DNA of 14,123 nucleotides from an uncultured Prevotellaceae bacterium (GTDB taxonomy: Bacteria > Bacteroidota > Bacteroidia > Bacteroidales > Bacteroidaceae), in the NCBI GenBank assembly GCA_946187025.1, contig CAMHPM010000008.1:1-14123 (forward strand), written 5' to 3'. Position 1 is the first letter of the stretch, and the number at the start of each line of letters is the position of its first letter. The notes beneath the pieces were generated by a model that was not told the DNA's origin, made no database searches, and saw only the letters and a program-made list of their open reading frames with translations. This document shows, in pieces, positions 1 to 7,594 of the stretch. The position numbers and the translations under genes were made by a program.

Positions 1-688
1 CGATGTCAGGCTTTGCAAAGAGTTCAGGAGCATTGGAAGCCTTGCATGAACCACCATAGAGGATTGAAGTATTGTCGGCTACTGCCTGACCATATTTTCC
101 TGCAACGATGCTACGGATGTAAGCATGTATTTCCTCTGCCTGGTCGCTGGTAGCGGTCTTACCTGTACCGATAGCCCAAATTGGCTCGTATGCAATTACG
201 ATGTTTGCAAACTGCTCGGCAGTGAGGTGGAATACACTTCCTTCAAGTTCGGCCTTCACTACTGCGTTCTGTTCGTTAGCTTCACGCTGTGCCAGGCTCT
301 CGCCTATACAGAAGATAACCTTGAGACCATTGGCAAGGGCAAGATCTACTTTCTCCTTCAGAATCTCAGGTGTTTCGTTGTAGTATTCGCGACGCTCTGA
401 GTGACCCAGGATTACATACTCGGCACCGGTTGATTTAACCATCTCGGCACTGACTTCGCCTGTATATGCTCCAGATGCCTTGTCGGCACAGTTCTCTGCA
501 CCAAGACCTATCACGTTGTGATCGATTATGCCCGACACTGTTGCAAGGTGAATGAATGGTGTGCAGATTACTACATCACAGTTTGGTTTTTCTGCTTTCA
601 ACACTTCATTAAGTTCGGTTGCGAGTGCAACACCTTCTTGCAGGTTTTTGTTCATTTTCCAGTTACCTGCTACGATTTTCTTTCTCAT
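1..688 (-). CDS. tpiA: Triosephosphate isomerase, 3' end cut by window edge
   Basis: Interconverts dihydroxyacetone phosphate and glyceraldehyde 3-phosphate in glycolysis and gluconeogenesis, in the cytoplasm. The frame starts [13 protein letters not shown], the standard TIM N-terminus with substrate-binding Asn9 and Lys11. It continues with the catalytic His96 in GHSERR, the catalytic Glu168 in [12 protein letters not shown], and the mobile loop 6 just after. The C-terminal YGGSCK phosphate-gripper strand is present near residue 211. The 229 codons visible compare with about 250 for the family, so only some 20 residues lie outside the window. The ATG lies 12 bp after the stop of the DoxX-like gene and has no strong Shine-Dalgarno, so it is probably the third gene of that operon. 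Identity is certain from the motifs; nothing is abnormal in the visible part. Confidence 0.97.
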   Translation of the reverse strand, partial: MRKKIVAGNWKMNKNLQEGVALATELNEVLKAEKPNCDVVICTPFIHLATVSGIIDHNVIGLGAENCADKASGAYTGEVSAEMVKSTGAEYVILGHSERREYYNETPEILKEKVDLALANGLKVIFCIGESLAQREANEQNAVVKAELEGSVFHLTAEQFANIVIAYEPIWAIGTGKTATSDQAEEIHAYIRSIVAGKYGQAVADNTSILYGGSCKASNAPELFAKPDI

Positions 689-700
689 GATTTGTTTTGT

Positions 701-1846
701 TTATTGAGTTATAATATCATTTATTTGTTCTGTATCAGGGAAATTCCAGTTGCTCCATTTCTTTATCACCACACCATCGTGCAGCAACATTAGTCCCGGG
801 TTTGCACGCACCATCGTCTTGAGTGTGCGTTCATCAGCAATAAAGAATTGGTATTCAGCTCCTGTATAGTCTGTCCATCTGGCTCGTGTGTCAGCGTCGG
901 CAGCTGTCAGTGCTACAAAACTGAGCTCATCAGTCTGCTGTGCCAAATCGTACAGGTTATTTATTCTGTCCATGATGCTTTGGTCGGCCGCATGTAGTAC
1001 CGGTGCTGTAAGCAACATGGTGTATCCCGGATCTGACAATATGTCGGATGCGACATCGTCGCCAGCTGCATCGTTTATGTAGAAGTCGTTAATTATGTTT
1101 TTGTCAGCCTTGGATATTTCCTTGCGCCGTGTCTCTACATATGTCCAGGTAGAGTCGGGGTCATCGTCATCAATGCCGATTTCCATAGTTTCTCCATCGC
1201 GTTCATATACAATTGTCACTTCAAACTGCGGACGCTGTTCGGCCGGCACTTCCACCAAGCGACGCAGGTCGGTGCCGACTCTGTATGGTCTGAAGTCAAC
1301 CACCGGCTGCGTGTATATGCAATATATGCAGTATGCCAGTATGCCAAGCATGGCAAGTGTTGATACTATCCAATATACTTGTCGGTTGATGAGTTGCTGT
1401 TGCATTTTATACCATCGTGCCACAATCAGGGCACAAGCCAGCAGCACAATGTTCTTGACCAATGTCTGTGTGTTACTGAGGATGATTGCATCGCCAAAGC
1501 AGCCACAGTCGCTCACCGGATTGAATATTGCTATATATACAGTGAACAGTGTCATGATGGTCATGAATGCCACTGTCAGTCTCGACACGATGCGGCGTCG
1601 CATTCCGAAAAGCAGATATACACCGAGTCCGAACTCTACAATTACCATCAGCAGCGTCAGGCTTAGCACCATCAAATATGGGATGCCTGTAATGCCCCAC
1701 GCCGCAAAGTAGTCTTCGAGTTTATACACTGTTCCGAGCGGGTCGTTGGCTTTTACGAATCCGGAGAAGAGGAATGTTGCCGCCAGCAGCATACGACTCA
1801 GATTGGTCAGTATATTCACAACGATGTATCTTGCCTTGCCTTTCAT
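701..1846 (-). CDS. DoxX/MauE-like membrane protein with C-terminal thioredoxin-like region
   Basis: A 381-aa protein of the DoxX-type family that sits before tpiA in many Bacteroidales (I recall it as the BT_3928 family). What is seen: about four hydrophobic segments in residues 8-30, 55-80, 90-108 and 130-146, then a fifth near 158-178, then a soluble tail. A CGCFG motif (Cys114, Cys116) follows the third segment; this is typical of MauE-type members, which are linked to disulfide or quinone redox chemistry. The tail (about 250-381) ends in a strand pattern around ANPGLMLLHDGVV that resembles the cis-Pro region of a thioredoxin fold, but it has no CxxC. Its ATG shares one base with the stop of the upstream DUF1599 gene (TGATG), so the two are probably translationally coupled. 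Substrate and partner are unknown; a redox role is inference. Confidence 0.85.
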   Translation of the reverse strand: MKGKARYIVVNILTNLSRMLLAATFLFSGFVKANDPLGTVYKLEDYFAAWGITGIPYLMVLSLTLLMVIVEFGLGVYLLFGMRRRIVSRLTVAFMTIMTLFTVYIAIFNPVSDCGCFGDAIILSNTQTLVKNIVLLACALIVARWYKMQQQLINRQVYWIVSTLAMLGILAYCIYCIYTQPVVDFRPYRVGTDLRRLVEVPAEQRPQFEVTIVYERDGETMEIGIDDDDPDSTWTYVETRRKEISKADKNIINDFYINDAAGDDVASDILSDPGYTMLLTAPVLHAADQSIMDRINNLYDLAQQTDELSFVALTAADADTRARWTDYTGAEYQFFIADERTLKTMVRANPGLMLLHDGVVIKKWSNWNFPDTEQINDIITQ

Positions 1847-2385
1847 CAGCCCTCGTCGAGTTTTATAAGTCCGAACACCGAATAGTTAATCATGTCAAGA
1901 TAGTTGGCATCTATCCCTTCCGATACTAGTGTCTTGCCGTCGTGCCCTTCAATCTCCTTTGTCCTGTTTATTTTCTGCAGGATGAGGTCGGTGTAAGAGC
2001 TCACACGCATTGAGCGCCATGCCTCGTCGTAGTCGTGATTTTTCTTTATCATGAGGTCGAGTGCCTGCTGCGCATAGTTGTCGTATTGGTTCATGGCTTC
2101 ATCGGCCGTCATATCCACAGTATCGGCATATCCATTGGCAAGTTGTATGAGGCCAATGATTCCGTAGTTTACTATGGCCTGGAACTCTGGGTATATGCCT
2201 TCGCCCACCATCGACACCCCTTTCACTTCGAGGCTGCGAATGCGCTTGGCCTTGATGAGTATTTGGTCGGTTACCGATGCCGGACGCAATATACGCCACG
2301 AGGCTCCGTAGTCGTATAGTTTCGAGGCAAACACCTGACGGCATTTGGACATCTCCTGTTTGAATTGTTCTGAGGTTTCTGCCAT
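1846..2385 (-). CDS. DUF1599 (Nmad1-like) protein with two tandem domain copies
   Basis: A 179-aa soluble protein that matches DUF1599, a domain I recall being renamed nucleotide modification associated domain 1. It consists of two copies of the same unit, about 14-82 and 104-176. Each carries DY[GD], then W, then R, then TD, then K, then EG, then NY. The spacing is nearly constant: Asp25/118, Trp30/123, Arg34/127, Thr39/132 and Lys45/138 are all 93 residues apart. The biochemical function is not established; related domains occur near phage nucleotide-modification genes, so binding or hydrolysis of a nucleotide is a reasonable guess only. It is the first gene of the DUF1599/DoxX-like/tpiA operon and ends inside the next start codon. 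No TAnnTTTG promoter was found directly upstream, so transcription may come partly from the ndk/M23 unit. An internal Met12 is an alternative start. Confidence 0.85.
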   Translation of the reverse strand: MAETSEQFKQEMSKCRQVFASKLYDYGASWRILRPASVTDQILIKAKRIRSLEVKGVSMVGEGIYPEFQAIVNYGIIGLIQLANGYADTVDMTADEAMNQYDNYAQQALDLMIKKNHDYDEAWRSMRVSSYTDLILQKINRTKEIEGHDGKTLVSEGIDANYLDMINYSVFGLIKLDEG

Positions 2386-2423
2386 TTTCTTATGATAGTT
2401 GTATTCTGCTGGAAGGAAGTCGA

Positions 2424-2494
2424 AAAGGAAGTTAAAGGGACCATACTCGATTATCTGTCTTCACTTATCCAGTAATGTCCTCTTAACTTCCTTT
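2424..2494. repeat. Long imperfect inverted repeat between M23 gene and DUF1599 operon
   Basis: The 18-base arms at 2424-2441 (AAAGGAAGTTAAAGGGAC) and 2477-2494 are reverse complements except at two adjacent positions, with a 35-base loop. On the minus strand the hairpin lies about 60 bases after the M23 stop and 40 bases before the DUF1599 start. There is only a short, broken T run after the distal arm, so it is not a textbook intrinsic terminator. It could be a weak terminator, an attenuator or an mRNA-stabilising hairpin. Confidence 0.7.
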
Positions 2495-2554
2495 CCGCTT
2501 CACATCAGTTTCTGTTAAATCCTCTTATCGTCCATTGATTTGTTTCACTTCGGT

Positions 2555-3532
2555 TCATGAGCACTTCAGCACCTGTCCACGCACAATGAGGCTGTTTGGT
2601 TTCAGTCCGTTGAGCCTGCATAGCTGGTCGAGTGTGAGTCCGTGGTTTTGTGCTATACGGAACAGGTTGTCGCCGTCTTTCACCACGTATGTCACCTCAC
2701 GTTTCTGTGCTGTAGGTTCGGGTGTGTCGGGGTTTGTTTCCTGATTCTCCGTGTTGGCTTCGGCCTGTGTCTGCGGCCTGTCGGCTAATGTCACGGTTTC
2801 CGGTTCCCGGCTCTGCACTTGCAATGTGCTTGCCACTGCCGATTTTTTCGAATTCTGTATCGTTCCGTTCTTCACCACATAGAAGTCGCCTGTGACGTCT
2901 TGTGATTCAAAGTCGAACAGCAGTGCCGGGTTTATGGCTTGTCCCAACAGACGTGTCTCGAAATGCAGGTGTGTACCGGTTGCTTTTCCGGTGGCTCCTC
3001 CCAGTCCTATCGGTTGGCCGGCACGCACAATCTGGTCTTCCTTCACCAGTTGCCGGCTCAAGTGACCGTAGAGTGTCTCCAGTCCGTTTGGATGACGTAT
3101 CACGAGGTAGTAGCCCCATCCACCAGCGTTGAACTTAGAGATTCGGACCTTGCCATCGAATGCAGCGTATATAGTATCGCCCATATACACCTTGATGTCG
3201 AGTCCCTTGTGTTGTTTTCCCCATCGTGGGCCGTATTTGGATGTCACCTTGCGGCTTGTGGTCGGCATTGCATATCCTCGCAGGTCAACCTTGAAGTTTG
3301 CAGGCAGGGTGCCTGGTGCCACAAGTGCCGATGTGTTGTCCCAAGTGGCATATATGTCGCCGGCAGGGTTGCTGAGGTCTATTACTGCCTTCGTATTGTT
3401 TATTTTCACAGCCTTCAGGTCGGTGAGTTTGCGGTCCGACGGCGCACGATTTGCGAGCAGATCCTGCGCTGTAGCACTGAGGCTCATAACCGACACGGCC
3501 ATGTAGATGATTGTATGTTTCAAGTTAGGCAT
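2555..3532 (-). CDS. Exported M23 peptidoglycan endopeptidase with C-terminal LysM
   Basis: A 325-aa cell-wall hydrolase, expected in the periplasm or outer-membrane face, cutting peptide cross-links of peptidoglycan. Start chosen at the ATG giving MPNLKHTIIYMAVSVMSLSA, a signal peptide ending near SATA-Q (residues 22-23). In the frame above, only a TTG at 3580 is available, and it overlaps the ndk stop. Order: signal peptide; linker; LytM/M23 domain at about 95-205 with all zinc ligands (His108 and Asp112 in HKGLD, His190 of HLH) and the catalytic His157 and His188; a Gln/Glu/Pro-rich linker at about 245-278; a LysM at about 281-323. The complete ligand set suggests an active enzyme rather than an EnvC/NlpD-like activator. 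It lies 44 bp after ndk on the same strand and is probably cotranscribed with it. Confidence 0.93.
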   Translation of the reverse strand: MPNLKHTIIYMAVSVMSLSATAQDLLANRAPSDRKLTDLKAVKINNTKAVIDLSNPAGDIYATWDNTSALVAPGTLPANFKVDLRGYAMPTTSRKVTSKYGPRWGKQHKGLDIKVYMGDTIYAAFDGKVRISKFNAGGWGYYLVIRHPNGLETLYGHLSRQLVKEDQIVRAGQPIGLGGATGKATGTHLHFETRLLGQAINPALLFDFESQDVTGDFYVVKNGTIQNSKKSAVASTLQVQSREPETVTLADRPQTQAEANTENQETNPDTPEPTAQKREVTYVVKDGDNLFRIAQNHGLTLDQLCRLNGLKPNSLIVRGQVLKCS

Positions 3533-3576
3533 GGGTTTGGTTGGTATGTTTATTGTTTTTTGATGTTTTGATGTCT

Positions 3577-4038
3577 TCAATACTCGTCGTTTGCGTAGAG
3601 GAACTGGAAGGTAGATTGCTTGTAGTCGAAAATCTCGTCGGCTTTGAAGAACCGGGCCAGTTCGGCCACTGCATTTTCAGGAGAATCCGATGTGTGTATG
3701 ATGTTTTCCTGGAAGCTCATGCCGTAGTCGCCACGTATGGTACCCGGCGCAGCCTTGCGACCGTTGGTACTGCCAGTCATGGTACGTACAGTTTCGACTG
3801 CATCCACACCTTCATAGCAGCAGCACACCACCGGAGCGGCCATCATCGAGTCTTTTATGCGCTGAAAGAACGGTTTGTTGGCAAGGTGGGCATAATGTTT
3901 GTTGAGCAACTCGTCGGTAAGTTGCATCATTTTCATGCCACAAAGTCGCAATCCTTTCTTTTCAAATCGTGCAGTCACTTCGCCTACAATGGCTCTCTGC
4001 ACGGCACTCGGCTTGAGTATTACCAAAGTTTTCTCCAT
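3577..4038 (-). CDS. ndk: Nucleoside diphosphate kinase
   Basis: Transfers the gamma phosphate from ATP to nucleoside diphosphates through a phospho-histidine, balancing NTP and dNTP pools in the cytoplasm. The 153-aa product starts MEKTLVILKPSAVQR, the usual N-terminus, with Lys9 in the KP motif. The active-site His115 lies in NIIHTSDSPENA, the family signature, and RGDYG is present near 102-106. The ATG at 4038 was chosen because it places the family N-terminus at residue 1; the in-frame GTG at 4080 would add 14 residues with no family match. The triplet Cys72-Cys74 (VVCCCYEG) is a mild oddity next to the usual hydrophobic strand. It has its own promoter upstream and the M23 gene follows 44 bp downstream. 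Confidence 0.97.
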   Translation of the reverse strand: MEKTLVILKPSAVQRAIVGEVTARFEKKGLRLCGMKMMQLTDELLNKHYAHLANKPFFQRIKDSMMAAPVVCCCYEGVDAVETVRTMTGSTNGRKAAPGTIRGDYGMSFQENIIHTSDSPENAVAELARFFKADEIFDYKQSTFQFLYANDEY

Positions 4039-4106
4039 CTTTTCGTCGGTAGTTTGTTGTGGGTTCGGATTTGTCCACACAAGCAGTGGACACTCACTAT
4101 TCGCTG

Positions 4107-4138
4107 CAAAGTTACGTATTATTTTTCATTCGGCCAAA
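4107..4138 (-). promoter_or_regulatory. Bacteroidetes-type promoter for ndk
   Basis: On the minus strand, TAACTTTG (4114-4107) matches the Bacteroidetes -7 box TAnnTTTG. TTTG (4138-4135) is the -33 box. The 20-base spacer lies in the known 19-21 range. The start would fall near 4100, giving a leader of about 60 bases. Confidence 0.75.
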
Positions 4139-4199
4139 CATCTTATGCGCTTTTTAGTATTATTTCACATTTTTGAAGATTTGAGGTCGTAAATTAAAA

Positions 4200-4249
4200 C
4201 CAAACCGGTCATTAGTGCAATGATGATAACTGCCTGACGACCGATTTGG
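4200..4249. terminator. Terminator-like hairpin after the aminopeptidase gene
   Basis: Arms CCAAACCGGTC (4200-4210) and GACCGATTTGG (4239-4249) pair over 11 positions with one mismatch or wobble, with a 28-base loop. Read on the minus strand, about 40 bases after the aminopeptidase stop, the hairpin is followed by TTTTAATTT, so it could stop that transcript before the ndk promoter. On the plus strand it is also followed by a T run. The left arm and adjoining bases recur at 13989, so it is also a dispersed repeat. Confidence 0.6.
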
Positions 4250-4291
4250 ATTTTGTGTTGTAAAACAGATGAAATGGACGACTCTGTCGCA

Positions 4292-6121
4292 TCAGATGGC
4301 ACGAGTCACATCGTAGAGCCATGCGCGGTGTTCGTCGTCAAGATGTGGTGCCAGCCGGTCATATACCGTCTGCTGATAGCGGTTGAACCAGTTGCGTTCT
4401 TCGGCGGTGAGCATATCGACAATGATGGGGCTGGTGATGATTGGACACACCGTCAAGTGCTCGAATGTATAGTATGGTCCGAACGTAGTGCCTTCTGCCA
4501 CAGGGCCGTCGTATGGCTGGGCAGTCGGTTCCACAGCCTTTCCGTCTGGTCCGGTGAAGTTGGCATTGACCACGAGCATGGTGTCTTCGTGACGCACACC
4601 GTGACTGCCTTCTATATAGATGCCGGGCTCCACGGTAATGATCATTCCCGGCAAGAGCGGTGTCGGCCGCCACTGCATACGGAACTGATGAAGGTCGATG
4701 TTTTCGTGTACCGACATGAATTGCCCCACTCCGTGTCCTGTACCATGCAGATAGTTGATGCCATAACGCCACATGTCAGCGCGTGCAAGGGTGTCGAGCT
4801 GGGTGCCGTTGGTACCACGCGGGAAGACTGCACGTCCGAGATTGATCCAGCCCTTGAGCACAAGCGTGTAGTCGCGTTGCATCTGGCGGGTGAGTGGTCC
4901 GAGCGGCAGTGTGCGTGTTATGTCGGTAGTGCCGTCAAGATACTGGCCACCCGAATCGATGAGCAGCAGTCCCTCGGGCTTCACCGGTATGTCGGTTTCG
5001 GGGGTCGGGTCGTAGTGTACGATGGCTCCATGGTGTGCATAGCCCATGATACTCTCGAAGCTGATGCCTTTGCATAGTGGCTGCTCGCGGCGGAATCCCT
5101 CGAGTTTGGCAGCGAGCGAGAGTTCGGTCTGCCCGCCCTTCGGCACGTTCTCGAGTGTCCACTTCATCCATTTCACCATTGCAACGCCGTCTTTTTCCAT
5201 GGCACGGCGGTAGCCGGCTATCTCGGTCGGGTTCTTAAACATGAGCATGTGTGGTATAGGCGATTCTTTCTTCAGCACATGCGGTATGGCCTTGTATGTG
5301 GCATAGTTGGTCTTGTTTGGTTGGATCTCGACGGTGAGTTCGCATTTGGCAAGGTCGGATGCTATGCATTCGTAAGGCCGTACACCTACTCCTTCGTCGT
5401 GCAGATATGCTTCGACCTCGGCTGTCAGCTTCTCCTTATTTATATAGAGTGTTGCAGTGTCGGGGGTTATGATGAGGTAGCTCACAAAGAACGGTGTATA
5501 TAGGATGTCGTCGGCACGCAGGTTGAGTGTCCATGCAATGTCTTCGAGGAATGTTGTGAGCAGGGCGTGATCGCCCGTCTTCCGGCGGATGCGTGCTATC
5601 TTGCTGCTTGCACTTTCGCCTGTATATTCGAGGCGTTGTATGAACAGTTTGCTGTCGGGCACAGCCGGACGGTCGGTCCATATCTCGGCATAGGGGTCGG
5701 TGTCGGCACGTAGTGTCAGTCCATATTCGGCAAGTTCCTGTTTCATGGCATCTACTTCCTCCACGGTGTTCACCCATCCGTCGATTCCGACCACTGCTCC
5801 GGCACTGAGCACACTGCCCAGCCACTGGCTGACGGATGGTGTGCCTTCTATCTTTTCCTTCATGAGTTGATAGTCGGTGCCTTCAAGCTGCTCGGCGGCT
5901 TGTATGAAATAGCGCGAGTCGGTCCACAGGGCTGCTTGCGTACGGGTCACGACACTGATGCCGGCGCTGCCCGTAAAGCCGGATATCCAGCGGCGCGACT
6001 TCCACCGCTCGGGTATGTATTCGCCACAATGAGGGTCGGTGCTGGGGGTTATAAACGCGTCAATGCCTTCGCGCTCCATAAACGAGCGCAGGCTTTTGAG
6101 TCGGTCGGTTACGATGTTCAT
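4292..6121 (-). CDS. Xaa-Pro aminopeptidase, M24B, long three-domain form
   Basis: Removes an N-terminal residue preceding proline from peptides; probably cytoplasmic, as no signal peptide is seen. At 609 aa it is the long form resembling eukaryotic aminopeptidase P1, with two creatinase-like N-terminal domains (about 5-135 and 155-300) and a C-terminal pita-bread catalytic domain (about 305-540) plus the extra C-terminal region. All five metal ligands are visible: Asp389 in IDSGGQY, Asp400 in TTDITRT, His463 in GTGHGVG, Glu498 in TVEPGIY and Glu512 in RHEDT. The accessory His472 in VHEN is also present. The ATG at 6121 begins MNIVTDRLKSLRSFM, where the family normally starts. It is probably a single-gene unit, with a -7 box at 6157-6150 and a hairpin after the stop. 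The likely role is use of proline-rich peptides, which fits a peptide-fermenting gut or oral bacterium (inference). Confidence 0.95.
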   Translation of the reverse strand: MNIVTDRLKSLRSFMEREGIDAFITPSTDPHCGEYIPERWKSRRWISGFTGSAGISVVTRTQAALWTDSRYFIQAAEQLEGTDYQLMKEKIEGTPSVSQWLGSVLSAGAVVGIDGWVNTVEEVDAMKQELAEYGLTLRADTDPYAEIWTDRPAVPDSKLFIQRLEYTGESASSKIARIRRKTGDHALLTTFLEDIAWTLNLRADDILYTPFFVSYLIITPDTATLYINKEKLTAEVEAYLHDEGVGVRPYECIASDLAKCELTVEIQPNKTNYATYKAIPHVLKKESPIPHMLMFKNPTEIAGYRRAMEKDGVAMVKWMKWTLENVPKGGQTELSLAAKLEGFRREQPLCKGISFESIMGYAHHGAIVHYDPTPETDIPVKPEGLLLIDSGGQYLDGTTDITRTLPLGPLTRQMQRDYTLVLKGWINLGRAVFPRGTNGTQLDTLARADMWRYGINYLHGTGHGVGQFMSVHENIDLHQFRMQWRPTPLLPGMIITVEPGIYIEGSHGVRHEDTMLVVNANFTGPDGKAVEPTAQPYDGPVAEGTTFGPYYTFEHLTVCPIITSPIIVDMLTAEERNWFNRYQQTVYDRLAPHLDDEHRAWLYDVTRAI

Positions 6122-6149
6122 TGCTTTCGGATTTTTTAGGTTTACACGG

Positions 6150-6157
6150 CAAATTTA
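6150..6157 (-). promoter_or_regulatory. -7 box for the aminopeptidase gene
   Basis: TAAATTTG on the minus strand matches TAnnTTTG, 28 bases before the ATG. No TTTG was found at the normal 19-21 base spacing, so only the -7 element is supported. Confidence 0.5.
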
Positions 6158-6451
6158 CAAATTATTTCTGAGACACGATGCATAAATTGACGACAAAGCT
6201 TGATTCTGCGGTTGAGAAAACACACTAACACGCTGATAAAACGCATCGGATGTAAAACATACGCAGGAAACAGACGAGGCTGCAACGATGGTGTTGCAAT
6301 GAAAGTCGATGCCACCGCCCATGTATCGCTTGCGGGAAAAATGCCTACTCCAGTTGACGTTTAGCCCATGATGTCTGGCTCGCAGACGAAATAATAACGC
6401 ATAAAACAAAAATAATTGTCGTTTGCAAGCGGTAATGTCACAAATTATTTT

Positions 6452-6459
6452 TACCTTTG
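6452..6459 (+). promoter_or_regulatory. -7 box for mdh
   Basis: TACCTTTG, in the context ATTTTTACCTTTGCCG, is a very typical Bacteroidetes -7 box. It lies 44 bases before the mdh ATG. The nearest upstream TTTG (6422-6425) is 26 bases away, longer than the usual 19-21, so the -33 element is weak or absent. Confidence 0.6.
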
Positions 6460-6503
6460 CCGAAGTATTTGCACATAATCTATAACAATAAATATATTAA
6501 ACT

Positions 6504-7508
6504 ATGGCATTTTTAACAGACGAGAAACTCGTTATCGTAGGAGCCGGCGGCATGATCGGCTCAAACATGGTTCAGTCGGCACTGATGATGAACCTCACTT
6601 CAAACATTTGTCTTTATGATGTATTTCCACCAGAGGTAGGTCCTGTAGGAGTTGCCGAGGAGATGCGCCAGTCGGGATTTGTCGATGCATGCATCACAGC
6701 TACAGCCGACCCTGCCGTTGCATTCACCGGAGCAAAATACATCATTTCATCGGGCGGTGCACCACGTAAGGAGGGTATGACCCGCGAAGACCTGCTGGCA
6801 GGCAACTGCAAGATAGCAGAAGGCCTTGGCAAGGACATCCAGAAGTATTGCCCTGACGTGAAGCACGTGGTTATCATCTTCAACCCGGCCGACCTCACAG
6901 GACTCGTTACCCTGCTCTATTCAGGACTGAAGCCAGGCCAGGTAACTACCCTTGCCGCACTCGACTCCACACGTTTGCAGAGCGCACTGGCCAAGAAGTT
7001 CGGTGTGATGCAGAGCAAGGTGACAGGTGCTCACACATTCGGAGGCCACGGCGAACAGATGGCCGTGTTCGGCAGCGCAGTGAAAATCGACGGCAAGCCA
7101 CTCTACGACATCGTGGGCACACCTGAATTCCCAACCGAAGAGTGGGAACAGATGAAGAAAGACGTGACCCAGGGCGGTGCTGCCATCATCAAGCTGCGCG
7201 GACGCTCTTCGTTCCAGAGCCCGTCGCTGCTGTCTGTACAGATGATTGCATCGGTAATGGGCGGCGAGCCATTCCGCTATCCTGCAGGCACATACGTGTC
7301 GAACGGCAAGTACGACCACATCATGATGGCAATGGACACCACACTCGACAAGAACGGATGTACATACCGTGTACCACAGGGCACACCAGAGGAAAATGCC
7401 AAACTCGACGCATCATACGAGCACTTGTGCAAGATGCGCGACGAGCTGGTAACACTCAACATCGTGCCGCCAATCTCAGAGTGGAGCAAGATAAATCCTA
7501 ACCTCTGA
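6504..7508 (+). CDS. mdh: Malate dehydrogenase, Bacteroidales 334-aa type
   Basis: NAD-dependent interconversion of malate and oxaloacetate. In Bacteroidales this serves mainly the reductive branch from oxaloacetate to fumarate and succinate. Visible elements: the Rossmann motif GAGGMIG (13-19) followed by Asp39 at the end of strand 2, which favours NAD over NADP; Arg88 and Arg94 in PRKEGMTR; Asn127 and Asp130 in NPAD; Arg157 in LDSTR; and the catalytic His182 in GGHGEQ. The Arg at the loop position that separates malate from lactate dehydrogenases supports malate. At 334 aa it is some 20 residues longer than the common 313-aa form, as in other members of this Bacteroidales subgroup. The ATG follows an A/T-rich leader with no Shine-Dalgarno. 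It is monocistronic: its own -7 box and a strong terminator 28 bp after the stop. Confidence 0.93.
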   Translation: MAFLTDEKLVIVGAGGMIGSNMVQSALMMNLTSNICLYDVFPPEVGPVGVAEEMRQSGFVDACITATADPAVAFTGAKYIISSGGAPRKEGMTREDLLAGNCKIAEGLGKDIQKYCPDVKHVVIIFNPADLTGLVTLLYSGLKPGQVTTLAALDSTRLQSALAKKFGVMQSKVTGAHTFGGHGEQMAVFGSAVKIDGKPLYDIVGTPEFPTEEWEQMKKDVTQGGAAIIKLRGRSSFQSPSLLSVQMIASVMGGEPFRYPAGTYVSNGKYDHIMMAMDTTLDKNGCTYRVPQGTPEENAKLDASYEHLCKMRDELVTLNIVPPISEWSKINPNL

Positions 7509-7535
7509 TAAGGCTGTACGCCACAAAAACGAAGC

Positions 7536-7568
7536 AGTCCTTCCCGAACACACGGGGAGGACTTTTTT
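7536..7568 (+). terminator. Intrinsic terminator of mdh
   Basis: AGTCCTTCCC (7536-7545) pairs with GGGGAGGACT (7554-7563) as a 10-bp stem with one T-G wobble and an 8-base loop. A run of six T follows at once. This is the textbook form, 28 bases after the mdh stop. Confidence 0.9.
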
Positions 7569-7594
7569 CTTGCCTGCATACGAGGCTTTTTGCG

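Larger units (their letters stand above)
6122..6503. other. Divergent intergenic region, aminopeptidase/mdh
   Basis: This 382-bp gap holds a -7 box for each flanking gene near its two ends. Between them I see only a small 6-bp stem (TGCAAC at 6281-6286, GTTGCA at 6293-6298). I recognise no tRNA, riboswitch or credible gene in it. An 84-codon minus-strand frame (6155-6409) has no recognisable family features. Confidence 0.6.

Noticed and set aside
3533..3580. Upstream TTG start for the M23 gene, adding 16 residues
   Set aside because: It overlaps the ndk stop, would put a polar stretch ahead of the signal peptide, and the ATG at 3532 gives a normal signal peptide.
4039..4080. Upstream GTG start for ndk
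   Set aside because: It adds 14 residues not found in the family and leaves almost no leader after the mapped promoter boxes.
4253..5077. 274-codon plus-strand frame opposite the aminopeptidase
   Set aside because: It is antisense to a gene with all catalytic motifs, and its composition is that expected of a shadow frame.
6155..6409. 84-codon minus-strand frame in the divergent spacer
   Set aside because: No recognisable domain, it would run through the aminopeptidase -7 box region, and it has no convincing promoter; a TATTTTTG at 6407-6414 lacks a -33 box.
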